Notes: a model not told the origin generated them from the letters alone. A DNA stretch of 64,000 bases from Desulfuromonas soudanensis (GCF_001278055.1 NZ_CP010802.1:930001-994000), one strand, 5' to 3'; positions 32,359 through 41,948 are shown, counted from the first letter of the stretch. Made by a program: numbers and translations.

Positions 32359-32988
32359 ATGCGCAAACTCCCCCTCATCATGATCGACCCGGGCCACGGC
32401 GGGACCGATCCCGGCGCCACGCCGGAGTCCCCCATCGAAGCCGGCATCAATCTGGCGGTCGCGCTGCACCTGCGCGACATCCTCGAAAATCAGGGCTTTG
32501 CCGTCATCGTCACTCGCCTCGTCGACCGTACGCTCTCCCTCGATGAACGGGTGATGCTCGAGCACCAGTTCGACAGCGACCTCTTTATCAGCCTGCACTG
32601 CAACGCCGCCGCCGATCCCCGCGCCAAGGGCATCGAGATCTGGACCGCCCCCGGAGATTCCCCGGCCGACCCGGCCGCCACGGAGATCTTCCGCGCCGTC
32701 AGCAAAGCCTTCCCCGACCGGCGCCTGCGCACCGACTACACCGACAGCGACCTCGACAAAGAGGCGCGCTTCCGGGTGCTCACCGGCACCCTGGGCCCGG
32801 CCGTTCTGCTGGAGATGGGGTTTGTCAGTAACGCCGAAGAGCGCGCCTGGCTCCAGTCCACGGCCACCCAGGTACACATGGCCCTGGCTATCGCCGCCGG
32901 CATCCTCGCCTGGCACCGCACCCTCAAGGATCAGGCGCACGCCCGCATCGACGACATCCGCAAGAGCCATCCGGGGGCGGCATGTTGA
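32359..32988 (+). CDS. N-acetylmuramoyl-L-alanine amidase (endolysin)
   Basis: The 209-residue protein is an Amidase_3 domain: IMIDPGHGGTDPGA with the first zinc His, the Glu in SPIEAGINL, FISLHCNA with the second zinc His, and AVLLEMGFVSN with the catalytic Glu. It has no signal peptide, so it needs a holin for release. First gene of the late operon and head of the lysis cassette. Confidence 0.9.
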   Translation: MRKLPLIMIDPGHGGTDPGATPESPIEAGINLAVALHLRDILENQGFAVIVTRLVDRTLSLDERVMLEHQFDSDLFISLHCNAAADPRAKGIEIWTAPGDSPADPAATEIFRAVSKAFPDRRLRTDYTDSDLDKEARFRVLTGTLGPAVLLEMGFVSNAEERAWLQSTATQVHMALAIAAGILAWHRTLKDQAHARIDDIRKSHPGAAC

Positions 32989-33395
32989 AGCCCCTCCCAG
33001 CAGGCGCCGCGCTCCTCTACGCCCCGGCCGCCTACGTCAATGCCGCAACCGTGGTGCGCCGCCTGGTCGTCAACGGCTGCGGTACCGGCGGCTGGAAGGG
33101 CGCCCTGGTTCCCGAGACGATCTACGGCCTCGACGTGACGGCGGCCTGCAACATCCACGATTGGATGTACACCGCCGGCGAGAGCATCGCCGACAAGGAG
33201 GAAGCCGACCGCACCTTTTTGAACAACCTGCTCCGGCTGGTCGACGCCGCCGGCGGTCCCTGGCTGCTGCGCCGCCTTCGGCGCCGCAGGGCCCGCATCT
33301 ATTACGAGGCGGTCCATCTCTTCGGCGGCCCGGCCTTCTGGCACAACAAAAACCCGCAAGGGACCATGATCACCGCGGCCGCGGCCGCCATCTGA
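32982..33395 (+). CDS. Phospholipase A2-like lysis-cassette protein
   Basis: The 137-residue protein carries ACNIHDWMYTAG, which matches the CxxHDxxY catalytic His-Asp motif of secreted phospholipases A2, and a nearby Asp (KEEADRTF) fitting the family's helix. The N-terminus is hydrophobic and the C-terminus aromatic. Placed between amidase and holin-like genes, a role in damaging the inner or outer membrane at lysis is plausible but unproven. Confidence 0.6.
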   Translation: MLKPLPAGAALLYAPAAYVNAATVVRRLVVNGCGTGGWKGALVPETIYGLDVTAACNIHDWMYTAGESIADKEEADRTFLNNLLRLVDAAGGPWLLRRLRRRRARIYYEAVHLFGGPAFWHNKNPQGTMITAAAAAI

Positions 33396-33407
33396 AAAGG
33401 AGACGCC

Positions 33408-34193
33408 ATGTTCAGCACCAAGAGCCCCCTGTGGAGCAAAACCCTGTGGACCAATCTGCTGGCGATTATCGCCATGGCCGTGCAGTCGCAGACCGGCTAC
33501 GTCATCCCCCTGGAGGCCCAGACCCTGCTCCTGGCCGCCGGCAACCTCGGGCTGCGGACGATCACGAAACAGCCCCTCGACTGGAGCAAGATCAAAATCA
33601 CGGGTGTCGGCTGCCTCCTCGCGCTGGCTGTCGCCAGCGTCACGGTAGCGCCGTTGCTGGGCGGCTGCGCCTTCAACGCCCTGAAGCAAAAGCCGGTCCT
33701 GACCGAGCTGGCGATTCGCACCGCCGCCGGGCGGGTGCTCGATCAGCACCCCGCCTGGGTCGAACCGGCCCGGCGGATCTCCGCCGAGGCGATCCGCGCC
33801 CTGCAGAAGGGCGATCTGGTCACTCTCGGCAATCTCCAACCCTACATCCTCGAAATGATCCCCTGGCAGGCCCTCACCCCCGAAGAAGAAGAACTGCTGC
33901 GGGTGCTCATCACCGCCATCGCCGCCGAGACCACCGACTCTCTGGCCAGGCAGGGGGTCAAGTCCCCGCAAGAGGCCGTGGTGCAGGTGGCCACCGTCCT
34001 CGGCTGGATCAACCAGAGCGCCGAGATCCGGGCGCAGCGCTCCACGGCGGTACCTCCGCCCATCGCTCCCGATATCTTCGCCTCCTTCGGCAGCGAGCTG
34101 GAATCCGACCGGGCCAAGCTGGACCGGATCCTGGACAGCATGATCGAGGAAGCGGCGGCCAAGGCGGACAGTGCGACCGGACTCGGGAGGTAA
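33408..34193 (+). CDS. Holin-like N-terminus with lipoprotein-like second part
   Basis: The 261-residue protein begins as a phage holin of the WSKTLWTNLLAIIAMAVQ type. A second hydrophobic stretch (GCLLALAVASVTVAPLLGGC) looks like an internal signal with lipobox, and residues 90-261 are soluble and helical. This may be a fusion of holin and spanin-like or structural lipoprotein. Confidence 0.6.
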   Translation: MFSTKSPLWSKTLWTNLLAIIAMAVQSQTGYVIPLEAQTLLLAAGNLGLRTITKQPLDWSKIKITGVGCLLALAVASVTVAPLLGGCAFNALKQKPVLTELAIRTAAGRVLDQHPAWVEPARRISAEAIRALQKGDLVTLGNLQPYILEMIPWQALTPEEEELLRVLITAIAAETTDSLARQGVKSPQEAVVQVATVLGWINQSAEIRAQRSTAVPPPIAPDIFASFGSELESDRAKLDRILDSMIEEAAAKADSATGLGR

Positions 34194-34196
34194 GGG

Positions 34197-34535
34197 GTGC
34201 TCGAGGGAGTTTCCATCTCATTTATTGCGCTGATCGTCAGCTCCCTCGGGCTTCCCGGCATGGCCGTCGTCTTCTGGTACGTCGATCAGCGGCGTACCGA
34301 CCGGATGATGCAGGAGCACAAAAAGGAGCTGCACGAAGTCCTTGAACGGTACCGCGAGGACGTCCAACGCATCGCCCGTTTCTATGAAGACAACGTCCTC
34401 CTGGTCAAGGGCTACGAGCGCCTGGCCGCCGACCTGACGAGCATCATCACCCTGTCGACCCGCACCCTCGAGGGGCTGGTCCAGAAGATCGATAACAACC
34501 ATTTTTGTCCGGTGGTGCGGAAAGGAAAAAGCTGA
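34197..34535 (+). CDS. Membrane-anchored coiled-coil protein (spanin-like)
   Basis: A GTG start after GGGAGG gives 112 residues: one N-terminal membrane helix (FIALIVSSLGLPGMAVVFWYV), then a long charged helix. The layout fits an inner-membrane spanin or lysis regulator in the lysis cassette. Sequence family not recognised. Confidence 0.55.
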   Translation: MLEGVSISFIALIVSSLGLPGMAVVFWYVDQRRTDRMMQEHKKELHEVLERYREDVQRIARFYEDNVLLVKGYERLAADLTSIITLSTRTLEGLVQKIDNNHFCPVVRKGKS

Positions 34536-34780
34536 TGAGTCTGGAGCGAGCCGCCATGCGCGGGAAACTGGCCGAAGCCCAGGACACCCGCCACCGCCTG
34601 CGCCTCAAGGCAGAGGGGCTGTGCACGGCGATCCGCGCCGGTCTGCTCACCGCCTTAATCGACGTCGAGGAGATCGACACGGCCCAGGCGGCCCAGCAGA
34701 TGGATGACCTGGTCATCACCATGGGCGAGCTGGCGGCGCTGCAGGGGCAGATCGCCCGCTTGCAGAAGGAGTTGCGCTGA
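34535..34780 (+). CDS. Small coiled-coil protein of 81 residues
   Basis: Coupled by TGATG. Predominantly helical (AMRGKLAEAQDTRHRLRLKAEGL and a C-terminal LQGQIARLQKEL). Resembles the small helical protein encoded just before the terminase in Mu relatives. Function unknown. Confidence 0.6.
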   Translation: MSLERAAMRGKLAEAQDTRHRLRLKAEGLCTAIRAGLLTALIDVEEIDTAQAAQQMDDLVITMGELAALQGQIARLQKELR

Positions 34781-34881
34781 TGCTGTGGCTGCTGATCGGC
34801 GCGGTACCGGCCGTCTATCTGCTCATCTTTCTGGTCGATGGCCTGCTCAACCTGGTCGTCACCGAATTCGGGGGGAACTGA
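34780..34881 (+). CDS. Tiny membrane peptide of 33 residues
   Basis: ATG in a TGATG overlap; one membrane helix (LLIGAVPAVYLLIFLVDGLL). Ends in another TGATG overlap with the small terminase gene. The strict coupling on both sides argues for a real gene. Confidence 0.5.
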   Translation: MLWLLIGAVPAVYLLIFLVDGLLNLVVTEFGGN

Positions 34882-35369
34882 TGGCCGAGAAGGGCGCCAA
34901 GGCCAAACTTTATGACTTTGCCTTCCGTCTCTATGGCGAAGGCCGGAGCCTGAGTGAGATCGAGCTGACCCTCGATGTTTCCCGCCAGACGCTCTCCGCC
35001 TGGAAGGCCGAAAGCAAACGCCCTAACGATGATCTCGACGATTGGGATAAGGCCCGCAAACTCAAGCGCAGCAACGTGCAACGGCTGCGCGATCTCTTCG
35101 ACCGCGAGTTGACCGCCCTCGAAGAGTCACGCGCCGGGGAGATGTCGGCAGTCTCCTTGGATGCCATCACCAAGCTCGGCACCCTGGTGCAGCGCTGGGA
35201 ACAGGCAGAAAGTGCCCCGGCCTACGACAAGCCGCAGGTCTTCCTCGATAACCTCCAGTTCATCATCGGCTGGTTGAGCGAGAACGATCCGGAGGGCCTC
35301 AAGGTGCTGGCCGAAAGCTTCGACTCCTTAACCCAGGCATTCAAGGCGGGCTGCAATGGCAATGCGTAA
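34881..35369 (+). CDS. Small terminase-like DUF1804 protein (Mu gp27)
   Basis: The 162-residue protein has an N-terminal homeodomain-like HTH (LYGEGRSLSEIELTLDVSRQTLSAWKAESK) and a helical oligomerisation region, as in the DUF1804 family that occupies the small-terminase place in Mu-like phages. It would recognise packaging DNA and overlaps the large subunit gene by 14 bases. Confidence 0.82.
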   Translation: MAEKGAKAKLYDFAFRLYGEGRSLSEIELTLDVSRQTLSAWKAESKRPNDDLDDWDKARKLKRSNVQRLRDLFDRELTALEESRAGEMSAVSLDAITKLGTLVQRWEQAESAPAYDKPQVFLDNLQFIIGWLSENDPEGLKVLAESFDSLTQAFKAGCNGNA

Positions 35370-36942
35370 GCGCCCCCTGCTCAGCGAGGGGCAATACGAC
35401 AAGCAGGTCGCGGAACTTCGCGCGTTCATCAAGGAGGCCGTCAGCCCCTTCGAGAATGACACGCCGGCCAAGAAAAAAGAGCGCATCGCCCGGTCGCTGT
35501 GGGACAAGCTCTATTACATGCAGACCTATCTACCGCATTATTTCACCTCGGCCTTCGGTGAGTTTCACGACGAATGGGCGGAGATCGCCGGACTTCAAGA
35601 TCAGTTCGCCCTGGTCGGCGCCCCCCGCGAGCACGCCAAATCGACGTTCTTCTCTTTCGGCGACCCGCTGCACGTCATCTGCCACAGCCTGATCAAGTTC
35701 GGCCTTCAGTTCTCGGACACGCATGAACAGGCGCAGGGCTTCACGGTCGCGGTCAAGCTGGAGCTGGAAGAGAACGTCCGCATCCGTCATGACTTCGGCG
35801 ACCTGCGCACCAAGCACTGGAGCGACGACGACTTCAAAACCAAAAACGGCATCTGGTATCTGGCCCGTGGCCGCAGGGACAAGATTCGCGGTTTGAAGAA
35901 CGGGCCGCACCGCCCCGACTACGCCCGCTTTGACGACATGGAAAACGACGACAACGTCGAGAACCCGCGCCTGGTCAAACGGATGATCAGTTGGATCCGC
36001 GGCTCGGTCATCGGCTCGATGGGCAAGGGGTACAAGGCGCTGATGGTTGGCAACCTTTTTCACCCCCGCTCGGCGATCTCCCAGCTAATCGCCCTGACCG
36101 ATGAGGAGGTCGGCGGACCGTTGTACTTTTCCCGGGTCTATGACGCCATTCTCGATGAGGGGACGCCCCATGAGCGGCCGCTGTGGCCGGCGAACTGGTC
36201 GATGGAGCGCCTGCTGAAGAAAAAACACGACATGGGCACCTTCGACTTCAACCGCGAGATGCGCAACAAGGTGGCGGTTGACGGCTCCCCCTTCCCCGAC
36301 GAACAAGCCCAGTATTACGAGCCCTCCGAGCTCGCGGGCAAGGAGTTGATCACCGTCACCGCCCTCGACCCCAGCGCCAAGGCCGGCGAGAACAACGACT
36401 ATCGGGCGGTGGTCACCTGGAGTCTCGACCGGGCAACGATGACCTTCTACTGCCGCCATGCCTGGCTGAAAAAGAGAGCGATCGGCGAGATGTTCGCTGC
36501 CGCCTACGCCCAGCGGGCCGAGTACGGCTCGGAGTGCGTCGAGGTAGAAGAGAACATGCTCAAGGATTTCCTTCACGAGGCGATCGCCAATTACGCCAAG
36601 GACGTCGGCTCCTATCTGCCGTGGTCCCCCGTGAACCACTCGACCAACAAGGAGGCGCGCATCGTCGGCACCTGCGCCTACCTGTGGGAGTTCGGCAAGA
36701 TGAGGTTCATCAAGGGGCACAGCGACCAGATCCTGCTCAAGGACCAGTTCGTCTACATCCTGACACCCGCCGTTCACGACGATGGTCCGGACGCCACGGA
36801 GATGGCAATCAGCAAGCTGCAGAACGGCTGCTTCACCGCTGCTGGCATCTCCAGCGACCCCGACACCGACACCTACCGCCCCGAGCGGGCCGAAGGAATC
36901 ACCGGCCGCCTTGGCCGCATTTTCAACAGGAGACACGCCTGA
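35356..36942 (+). CDS. Large terminase subunit (Mu gp28-like)
   Basis: The 528-residue protein has an ATPase part with the Walker-A-like GAPREHAKST and Walker B YARFDDMEND, and a nuclease part starting TALDPSAKAGENNDYRAVVTWS with the metal-binding Asp. It powers DNA packaging and makes the headful cut. Overlap with the portal gene is one base (TGATG). Confidence 0.9.
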   Translation: MAMRKRPLLSEGQYDKQVAELRAFIKEAVSPFENDTPAKKKERIARSLWDKLYYMQTYLPHYFTSAFGEFHDEWAEIAGLQDQFALVGAPREHAKSTFFSFGDPLHVICHSLIKFGLQFSDTHEQAQGFTVAVKLELEENVRIRHDFGDLRTKHWSDDDFKTKNGIWYLARGRRDKIRGLKNGPHRPDYARFDDMENDDNVENPRLVKRMISWIRGSVIGSMGKGYKALMVGNLFHPRSAISQLIALTDEEVGGPLYFSRVYDAILDEGTPHERPLWPANWSMERLLKKKHDMGTFDFNREMRNKVAVDGSPFPDEQAQYYEPSELAGKELITVTALDPSAKAGENNDYRAVVTWSLDRATMTFYCRHAWLKKRAIGEMFAAAYAQRAEYGSECVEVEENMLKDFLHEAIANYAKDVGSYLPWSPVNHSTNKEARIVGTCAYLWEFGKMRFIKGHSDQILLKDQFVYILTPAVHDDGPDATEMAISKLQNGCFTAAGISSDPDTDTYRPERAEGITGRLGRIFNRRHA

Positions 36943-38360
36943 TGGGCATCAAGTCGTTTTTGACGGACAAGCTCTTTGGCGCCGAGATCGTTCGCCAGGT
37001 CGAGACCCGCATGCAGGCCGCCGGCAGCAGCCTCGACGAGGCCGGGTGGCGGCGCCTGTCGGGCAACGCCAACCGCGAACTGCCAGTGGCGACCTGGGCG
37101 CGGCAGGTGGAAATCTGCTACTGGATCTGGAAGACCAACCCCCTGGGCAACTGGATCATCGAGACCCTCGCCAGTTTCGTGGTCGGCAAGGGCTTCACTT
37201 ACACCGCCGGCCCGGAGGCCGTGAACAACCTGCTCGACGGCTTCTGGTTCGATCCGGTCAACCGCATGGACATCCGGCTCAAGCGCATGGTGCGCGAGCT
37301 GTTCATGTTCGGCGTCCAGGTCTGGCCCGTCTTCAAGGCCGAGCAGACCGGCCGGGTGCGCCTCGGCTCCATCGACCCGGCGCTGATCGTCGAGGTCTAC
37401 ACCGACCCGGAGAACGTCGAGATCGTCATCGGCGTCAAGGTGCAGCATCACTCGGATACGACCCGCACCCGCATCCTGCGCACCATTCTCACCGGCGAGA
37501 CCGACACCGTCGTCTCCAACGAGGCCCGGCAGCTCCGCGAAAACTGGAATGACGGCGAGTGCTTTCTCTTCTCGATCAACAACATCAGCAACGATCCCCT
37601 GGGGACCTCGGATCTCTTTCCCATCGCCGACTGGATCGACGAGTACGAGCGCTTCGTCTTCGGCTACTCCGAAAAGACATCCCAAATGAACGCCTTCATG
37701 TGGGACGTCACCCTGACCGACGCCGATCCCAAGGCTATCGAGGCCTACGCCAAGGACAACCCGACCCCCAAGCCAGGGGCCACCCGCTACCACAACCACA
37801 AGGTGAAATGGGAGGCGGTTGCCCCCGACCTCAAGGCCCTCGACGTGTCGGCCGGCGCGCGGCTCTTCCGCAACCACATCCTCGGCAACAAGAGCATCCC
37901 CGAGCACTTCTACGGCGGCGGCGGCGACGTCAACCGGGCCACGGCCGGCGAGATGGACGCCCCGTTCTACGCCATGATCGACGACCGGCAGAACCTGGTG
38001 AAGCACATCCTCGAAACGATCTTCACTTACGTGGTGGCCAGCGCCCTCGAGGCGTCCAACCTGCACGTCGAACGCGACGAGGACCCCTTTGATTTCGCGG
38101 CGCAGAAGCCCGAAACCAAGGAAAAGGACATGGCCAAGGTGTCGAGTGCCGTCCGCGATATCGTCACCTCCCTGGTGGCCGCCTCGGCGCAGCAATGGAT
38201 CGACCCGGAGAATGCCACCAAGGTCTTCGCCTTCGTCCTGGCCCTGATCGGCTACGAGTTCGACCCCGACACCATGGACACCGATCCGGAATATCGGGAC
38301 TACAAGGACAAAAAGGCCAAAGGGAAGAAGGAAGAGAAACCTGAGGAGGGGGCGGAATAG
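36942..38360 (+). CDS. Portal protein (DUF935, Mu gp29)
   Basis: The 472-residue protein is a DUF935 portal: NRELPVATWARQVEICYWIWKTNPLGNWIIETLASFVVG near the start, and the stem region GNKSIPEHFYGGGGDVNRAT. It forms the dodecameric ring for DNA entry. The C-terminus is highly charged (KDKKAKGKKEEKPEEGAE). Confidence 0.9.
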   Translation: MGIKSFLTDKLFGAEIVRQVETRMQAAGSSLDEAGWRRLSGNANRELPVATWARQVEICYWIWKTNPLGNWIIETLASFVVGKGFTYTAGPEAVNNLLDGFWFDPVNRMDIRLKRMVRELFMFGVQVWPVFKAEQTGRVRLGSIDPALIVEVYTDPENVEIVIGVKVQHHSDTTRTRILRTILTGETDTVVSNEARQLRENWNDGECFLFSINNISNDPLGTSDLFPIADWIDEYERFVFGYSEKTSQMNAFMWDVTLTDADPKAIEAYAKDNPTPKPGATRYHNHKVKWEAVAPDLKALDVSAGARLFRNHILGNKSIPEHFYGGGGDVNRATAGEMDAPFYAMIDDRQNLVKHILETIFTYVVASALEASNLHVERDEDPFDFAAQKPETKEKDMAKVSSAVRDIVTSLVAASAQQWIDPENATKVFAFVLALIGYEFDPDTMDTDPEYRDYKDKKAKGKKEEKPEEGAE

Positions 38361-39302
38361 ATGGCGGTCAACGTCACAGCCAACCTGGTGCGCCTGCTGG
38401 CCGCCAAGGACAAGAAGATCCTTGGTGGGCAGGAAGCGGTCAAGTCGATCTTGATCGAGGTGCGCGCCCAGATCCTCGGCGAGCTGCAGGGCGTGACCGG
38501 CGACAGCTACACCGCCTACCACCTGCGGCAAAACCTCGACTCGATCGAGGGGCACCTGGCGCAGTTCGAGAGCCTGGCCGGGCGCGAGCTGGGGAGCCTG
38601 CTGGACGCCACCTGGGAAGGCGGCGCCGATCTTCTCCCCGAGGCGACCAAGGGGAGCGGCCTGGTCCTCGGCTACGGCCACATCCCGACGAGCGTGCTGC
38701 AGACGCTCAAGGACTACAGCTTTCACAAAATCTCGAATCTGACGGCCGACGCCTTCGGCCGGATTCGCGGCGAGCTCTCCCTCGGCATCCTCGGGCAGAA
38801 GAGCCCGCAGCAGGTGATGAGCGCCATTGCCGGCAGTCTCGATTCGCCCGGCGTTTTCAAGAGCATCGAAGAGCGCGCCTGGGTCATCACCGGTACCGAG
38901 ATGGGGCGCACCTTTTCCCAGGCAACCCAGACCGGCATGGCGCAGGCGACGCAGAGCGTCCCCGATCTGAAGAAACAGTGGTGGCACGCCGGGCACCCGA
39001 AGCAGCCGAGGAAAAACCATCTGGCGCTGCACGGCCAGGTGCAGCCGGTGGACAAACCCTTTCTGCTCGGGTCGCTTTCGATCATGCACCCCCGTGATCC
39101 GAAGGCGCCGGCGTCCGAGGTCATCCGCTGCGGCTGCGACCATGTGCCGTATATGGATGTCTGGGGGCGGGACAAGCTTCCCATCTTCAACGAACGGGGC
39201 GAAGTGATCGCCCAAAGAGGACAGCGCACCGGGCTCGAAGAGCCCCTGGTCGGAAAGTTCGAACAGGGGCAGATAAAGCCGAAGGCGGGCAAAGGTACCT
39301 AA
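38361..39302 (+). CDS. Head morphogenesis protein (Mu gpF-like)
   Basis: The 313-residue protein has the SPP1 gp7/Mu F minor head domain: ERAWVITGTEMGRTFSQATQ, WWHAGHPKQPRKNHLALHGQ and the CGCDHVPY cysteine motif. It helps head assembly and connects portal and capsid. Follows the portal stop directly. Confidence 0.88.
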   Translation: MAVNVTANLVRLLAAKDKKILGGQEAVKSILIEVRAQILGELQGVTGDSYTAYHLRQNLDSIEGHLAQFESLAGRELGSLLDATWEGGADLLPEATKGSGLVLGYGHIPTSVLQTLKDYSFHKISNLTADAFGRIRGELSLGILGQKSPQQVMSAIAGSLDSPGVFKSIEERAWVITGTEMGRTFSQATQTGMAQATQSVPDLKKQWWHAGHPKQPRKNHLALHGQVQPVDKPFLLGSLSIMHPRDPKAPASEVIRCGCDHVPYMDVWGRDKLPIFNERGEVIAQRGQRTGLEEPLVGKFEQGQIKPKAGKGT

Positions 39303-39399
39303 AATCCTTGACAGGCCGTTTATAAACAAAATTTGGGCCCCACAGGGGCAAGGACCGGGGTCGGCGGCAACCCTATTATCAACCCACGAGGAGGACGAC

Positions 39400-39624
39400 A
39401 TGACAGAGCAAATCGACAAGGCACATCTGGTCGGGCTGAAGTTTCGCGGCAGCAAGGTCAAAAAGATCGACAAGGACGGCCGGAAGATGACGGCCTACGA
39501 GCCCTACGAGCGGCCGTTGCAACCCAAAGACGTGCTGGCCTTTACCGAAACGGAGACCACGGTCACCCTGGTCACGGCCGACGGGCAGAAGCTGACCGTC
39601 GAGAAGAAGGCCGAAAAGAAGTAA
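39400..39624 (+). CDS. Small protein between gpF and capsid
   Basis: GAGGAGGACGAC precedes the ATG. 74 residues, beta-rich and basic (KFRGSKVKKIDKDGRKMTAYEPYERPL). Common as a small acidic/basic accessory just before the protease-capsid genes. Function unknown. Confidence 0.6.
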   Translation: MTEQIDKAHLVGLKFRGSKVKKIDKDGRKMTAYEPYERPLQPKDVLAFTETETTVTLVTADGQKLTVEKKAEKK

Positions 39625-39648
39625 CCCGGACCGGAGAGGAGCCAAATC

Positions 39649-41910
39649 GTGAAGCTGAGCTTTGACCAGATCCGCGAGTTATTGATGAACGCGGTGCGCG
39701 CCGCCGAAGGGAAGGATTACCGCTGCTACGTCGTCGAGCTGTTCGATGACGCGGTGGTCTACCAGTCGGCCGGCGGCGACAGGGTCGATAAGTATTATCG
39801 CCGCACCTACGCCATCGTCGACGGCAAGGTGACCCTCGGCGAAGCGGCCGAGGTGCAGCGTCAGGTCGACTTCTTGCCGGTCAAGGCGGCCTGCGAATTC
39901 CTCGCCGCCGTGGCGGCCGAGGAAGGTCAGCCGGCCTGCCTCAAGTGGAAGGTGCGGGTCATCGAGTTCGGCCCCGACAAGCAGGGGGCGATCTTCTGGG
40001 ACAAGGGGGCGTTGACCGCCGCTCTGCCGATGTTCGACGGCGCCAAGGTCTTCGCTCTCAACAACAGCCAGCACCAGGAGCGGCAGTCCAAGTTCGGCAA
40101 GAGCACCCGCGAGCTGGTCGGGGCGCTCACCAAGGCCGTGGCCGACGACACCGGCATCTCCGCCGAGATCGTCATCATGCCCTCGGCGACCTGGCTGCAC
40201 GGCGACCTGGTCGCCTGCCAGCAGAACAACATCCCCTACGTCTACGGCCTGTCCGTGGACATCAACGCCAAGGCCGCCAAGGTGAACATCGGCGGCAAAA
40301 AAATGATGGTGCCGCAGCAGGTCAAGAGCGTCCAGGTGGACGTCGTCTACGAGCCGGCTGCCGGCGGAGGTTTCATTCAACAACTGGCCGCCGCTGTCGG
40401 CGGCGAAACGGAGGAGCTGATGCTCAAGAAACTGTTGGCGGCCTTACAGGCCAAGCGTCCGGATCTGTATCTCAAAGTCCAGGGCAAGATCGATGACGGA
40501 TCCATCACCGAAGACGAAGCCCTCGACCAGATCACCGCGGCCATGGCCTCGCCGCTGGTGGACATGGGCTCGGAGATGCGCGCGGCGATCGCCGCCGTTG
40601 TTACCGAAGAAATGGGCCGCGCCGGGAAATCCCCCCAGGGGGAAGGCGAGAGCATGAAGGCGGTCAATATGCTGGCCTGCAAGCTGGTGCTGCGTGACGA
40701 ACTCTCGGGGAGCAAGCTCCCGGAGCCGGTCGCGAGCAAGCTGCAGCGCCGCTTCGAAGGGACGGTCTTTCCCGTCGAGGCGCTGCGGGCCGCGATCAAG
40801 GAAGAAAAGGAGATGCTCGACCAGCTCACCGCCAGCGGCACCGTGCTCGGCGCCGGCGGGGTGCGGGTCGTCATCGACCAGCGAGAGAAGGTCGATGCCT
40901 ATCTCGACGACTTCTTCGCGGGTAAGGTCAACTCCTTCAAGGCCGCCTACCAGGACATTACCGGCGACCTCTCCTTCACCGGCCAGACGCGCAACGCCAC
41001 CCGGCTGACCGCCTCGATCCAGAGCGGCACCTTCGCCGAGGCCCTCGGCGATGCCATCACCCGGCAGATGCTCAAGGAGTACAACCTCGCCGGCCTCAGC
41101 GACTGGCGCAAGATCGTCGAGGTTGCGCCGCTCAACGATTTCCGCACCCAGCACCGTCCGCGCATGGGCGGCTACGGGGACCTTCCGGGGGTCAATGAGG
41201 GAGCGGGCTACGCCGCCATGGCCAGCCCGGGCGATGAGGAAATGACCTACGCGCCCTCCAAACGCGGCGGGACCGAGGACGTGACCCTCGAGGCGATCCG
41301 CAACGACGACGTGCAGCTGATCCGGCGCATCCCCGTCAAGCTCTCTCGCGCCGCCGCCCGCACCTTGTACAAGTTCGTTTTCGCCTTCCTCGATACCAAC
41401 TCGGCGATTTACGACGCCAAGGCGCTCTTCCACGTCGACCACGCCAACCTGAAGGCCGCCGCCCTCGACAAGGCCGCACTGCAGGCCGCCCGTCTGCAGA
41501 TGATCCAGCAGACCGATTTCGGCGGCAACGACTACCTCGGCATCCCGCCCCGGTTCCTGATCCTGCCGAGCACCCTCGAGGACACCGGCTACGAGCTGAC
41601 CGTGCAGCCCAACCTCGGCCAGTTCACTCCGACCCAGGCCGACACCATCCGCCGGCACACCTGGGAGTTGATCGTCAATCCCTTCTGGACCGACGTGAAC
41701 AACTGGTTCCTGGCCGCCGATCCGAAGGATCTCCCGACCATCGAGATCGGCTTCCTCGACGGCAAGGAAGAGCCGGAACTCTTCGTCCAGGACATGCCGA
41801 ACGTCGGCAGCATGTTCAGCAACGACAAGCTCACCTACAAGATCCGCCACATCTACGGCGGCGCCGTGGGTGACTTCCGCGGGTTCCAGGGGAACATCGT
41901 CGCGGGCTAG
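39649..41910 (+). CDS. Prohead protease / major capsid fusion protein
   Basis: A GTG start follows GGAGAGGAG. The 753-residue protein joins two functions. Residues to about 240 are protease-like (LKWKVRVIEFGPDKQGAIFWDKGALTAAL, IYPYVYGLSVDI-type strands); 280-400 is a helical scaffold-like region; 430-753 is the major capsid (LTASIQSGTFAEALGDAITRQMLKEYNLAGLSDWRKI). Phages of this class usually split or process these. Cleavage after assembly is expected between scaffold and capsid. Confidence 0.85.
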   Translation: MKLSFDQIRELLMNAVRAAEGKDYRCYVVELFDDAVVYQSAGGDRVDKYYRRTYAIVDGKVTLGEAAEVQRQVDFLPVKAACEFLAAVAAEEGQPACLKWKVRVIEFGPDKQGAIFWDKGALTAALPMFDGAKVFALNNSQHQERQSKFGKSTRELVGALTKAVADDTGISAEIVIMPSATWLHGDLVACQQNNIPYVYGLSVDINAKAAKVNIGGKKMMVPQQVKSVQVDVVYEPAAGGGFIQQLAAAVGGETEELMLKKLLAALQAKRPDLYLKVQGKIDDGSITEDEALDQITAAMASPLVDMGSEMRAAIAAVVTEEMGRAGKSPQGEGESMKAVNMLACKLVLRDELSGSKLPEPVASKLQRRFEGTVFPVEALRAAIKEEKEMLDQLTASGTVLGAGGVRVVIDQREKVDAYLDDFFAGKVNSFKAAYQDITGDLSFTGQTRNATRLTASIQSGTFAEALGDAITRQMLKEYNLAGLSDWRKIVEVAPLNDFRTQHRPRMGGYGDLPGVNEGAGYAAMASPGDEEMTYAPSKRGGTEDVTLEAIRNDDVQLIRRIPVKLSRAAARTLYKFVFAFLDTNSAIYDAKALFHVDHANLKAAALDKAALQAARLQMIQQTDFGGNDYLGIPPRFLILPSTLEDTGYELTVQPNLGQFTPTQADTIRRHTWELIVNPFWTDVNNWFLAADPKDLPTIEIGFLDGKEEPELFVQDMPNVGSMFSNDKLTYKIRHIYGGAVGDFRGFQGNIVAG

Positions 41911-41924
41911 AAACCACCCCCCAA

Positions 41925-41948
41925 CCCCCTCCTGATTCAGGAGGGGGG
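41925..41948 (+). terminator. Hairpin after the capsid gene
   Basis: CCCCCTCCTG and CAGGAGGGGG form a 10-bp stem. There is no T run, so it is more likely an mRNA-stabilising or partial terminator. Confidence 0.5.

Noticed and set aside
39308-39335. TTGACA with 17-base spacing as a promoter before the small capsid-region gene
   Set aside because: The second hexamer is ATTTGG, far from a -10 box.
36873-39473. 866-residue reverse-strand open frame across portal and gpF
   Set aside because: It is antisense to two clear phage genes; high GC removes stop codons from the opposite strand.
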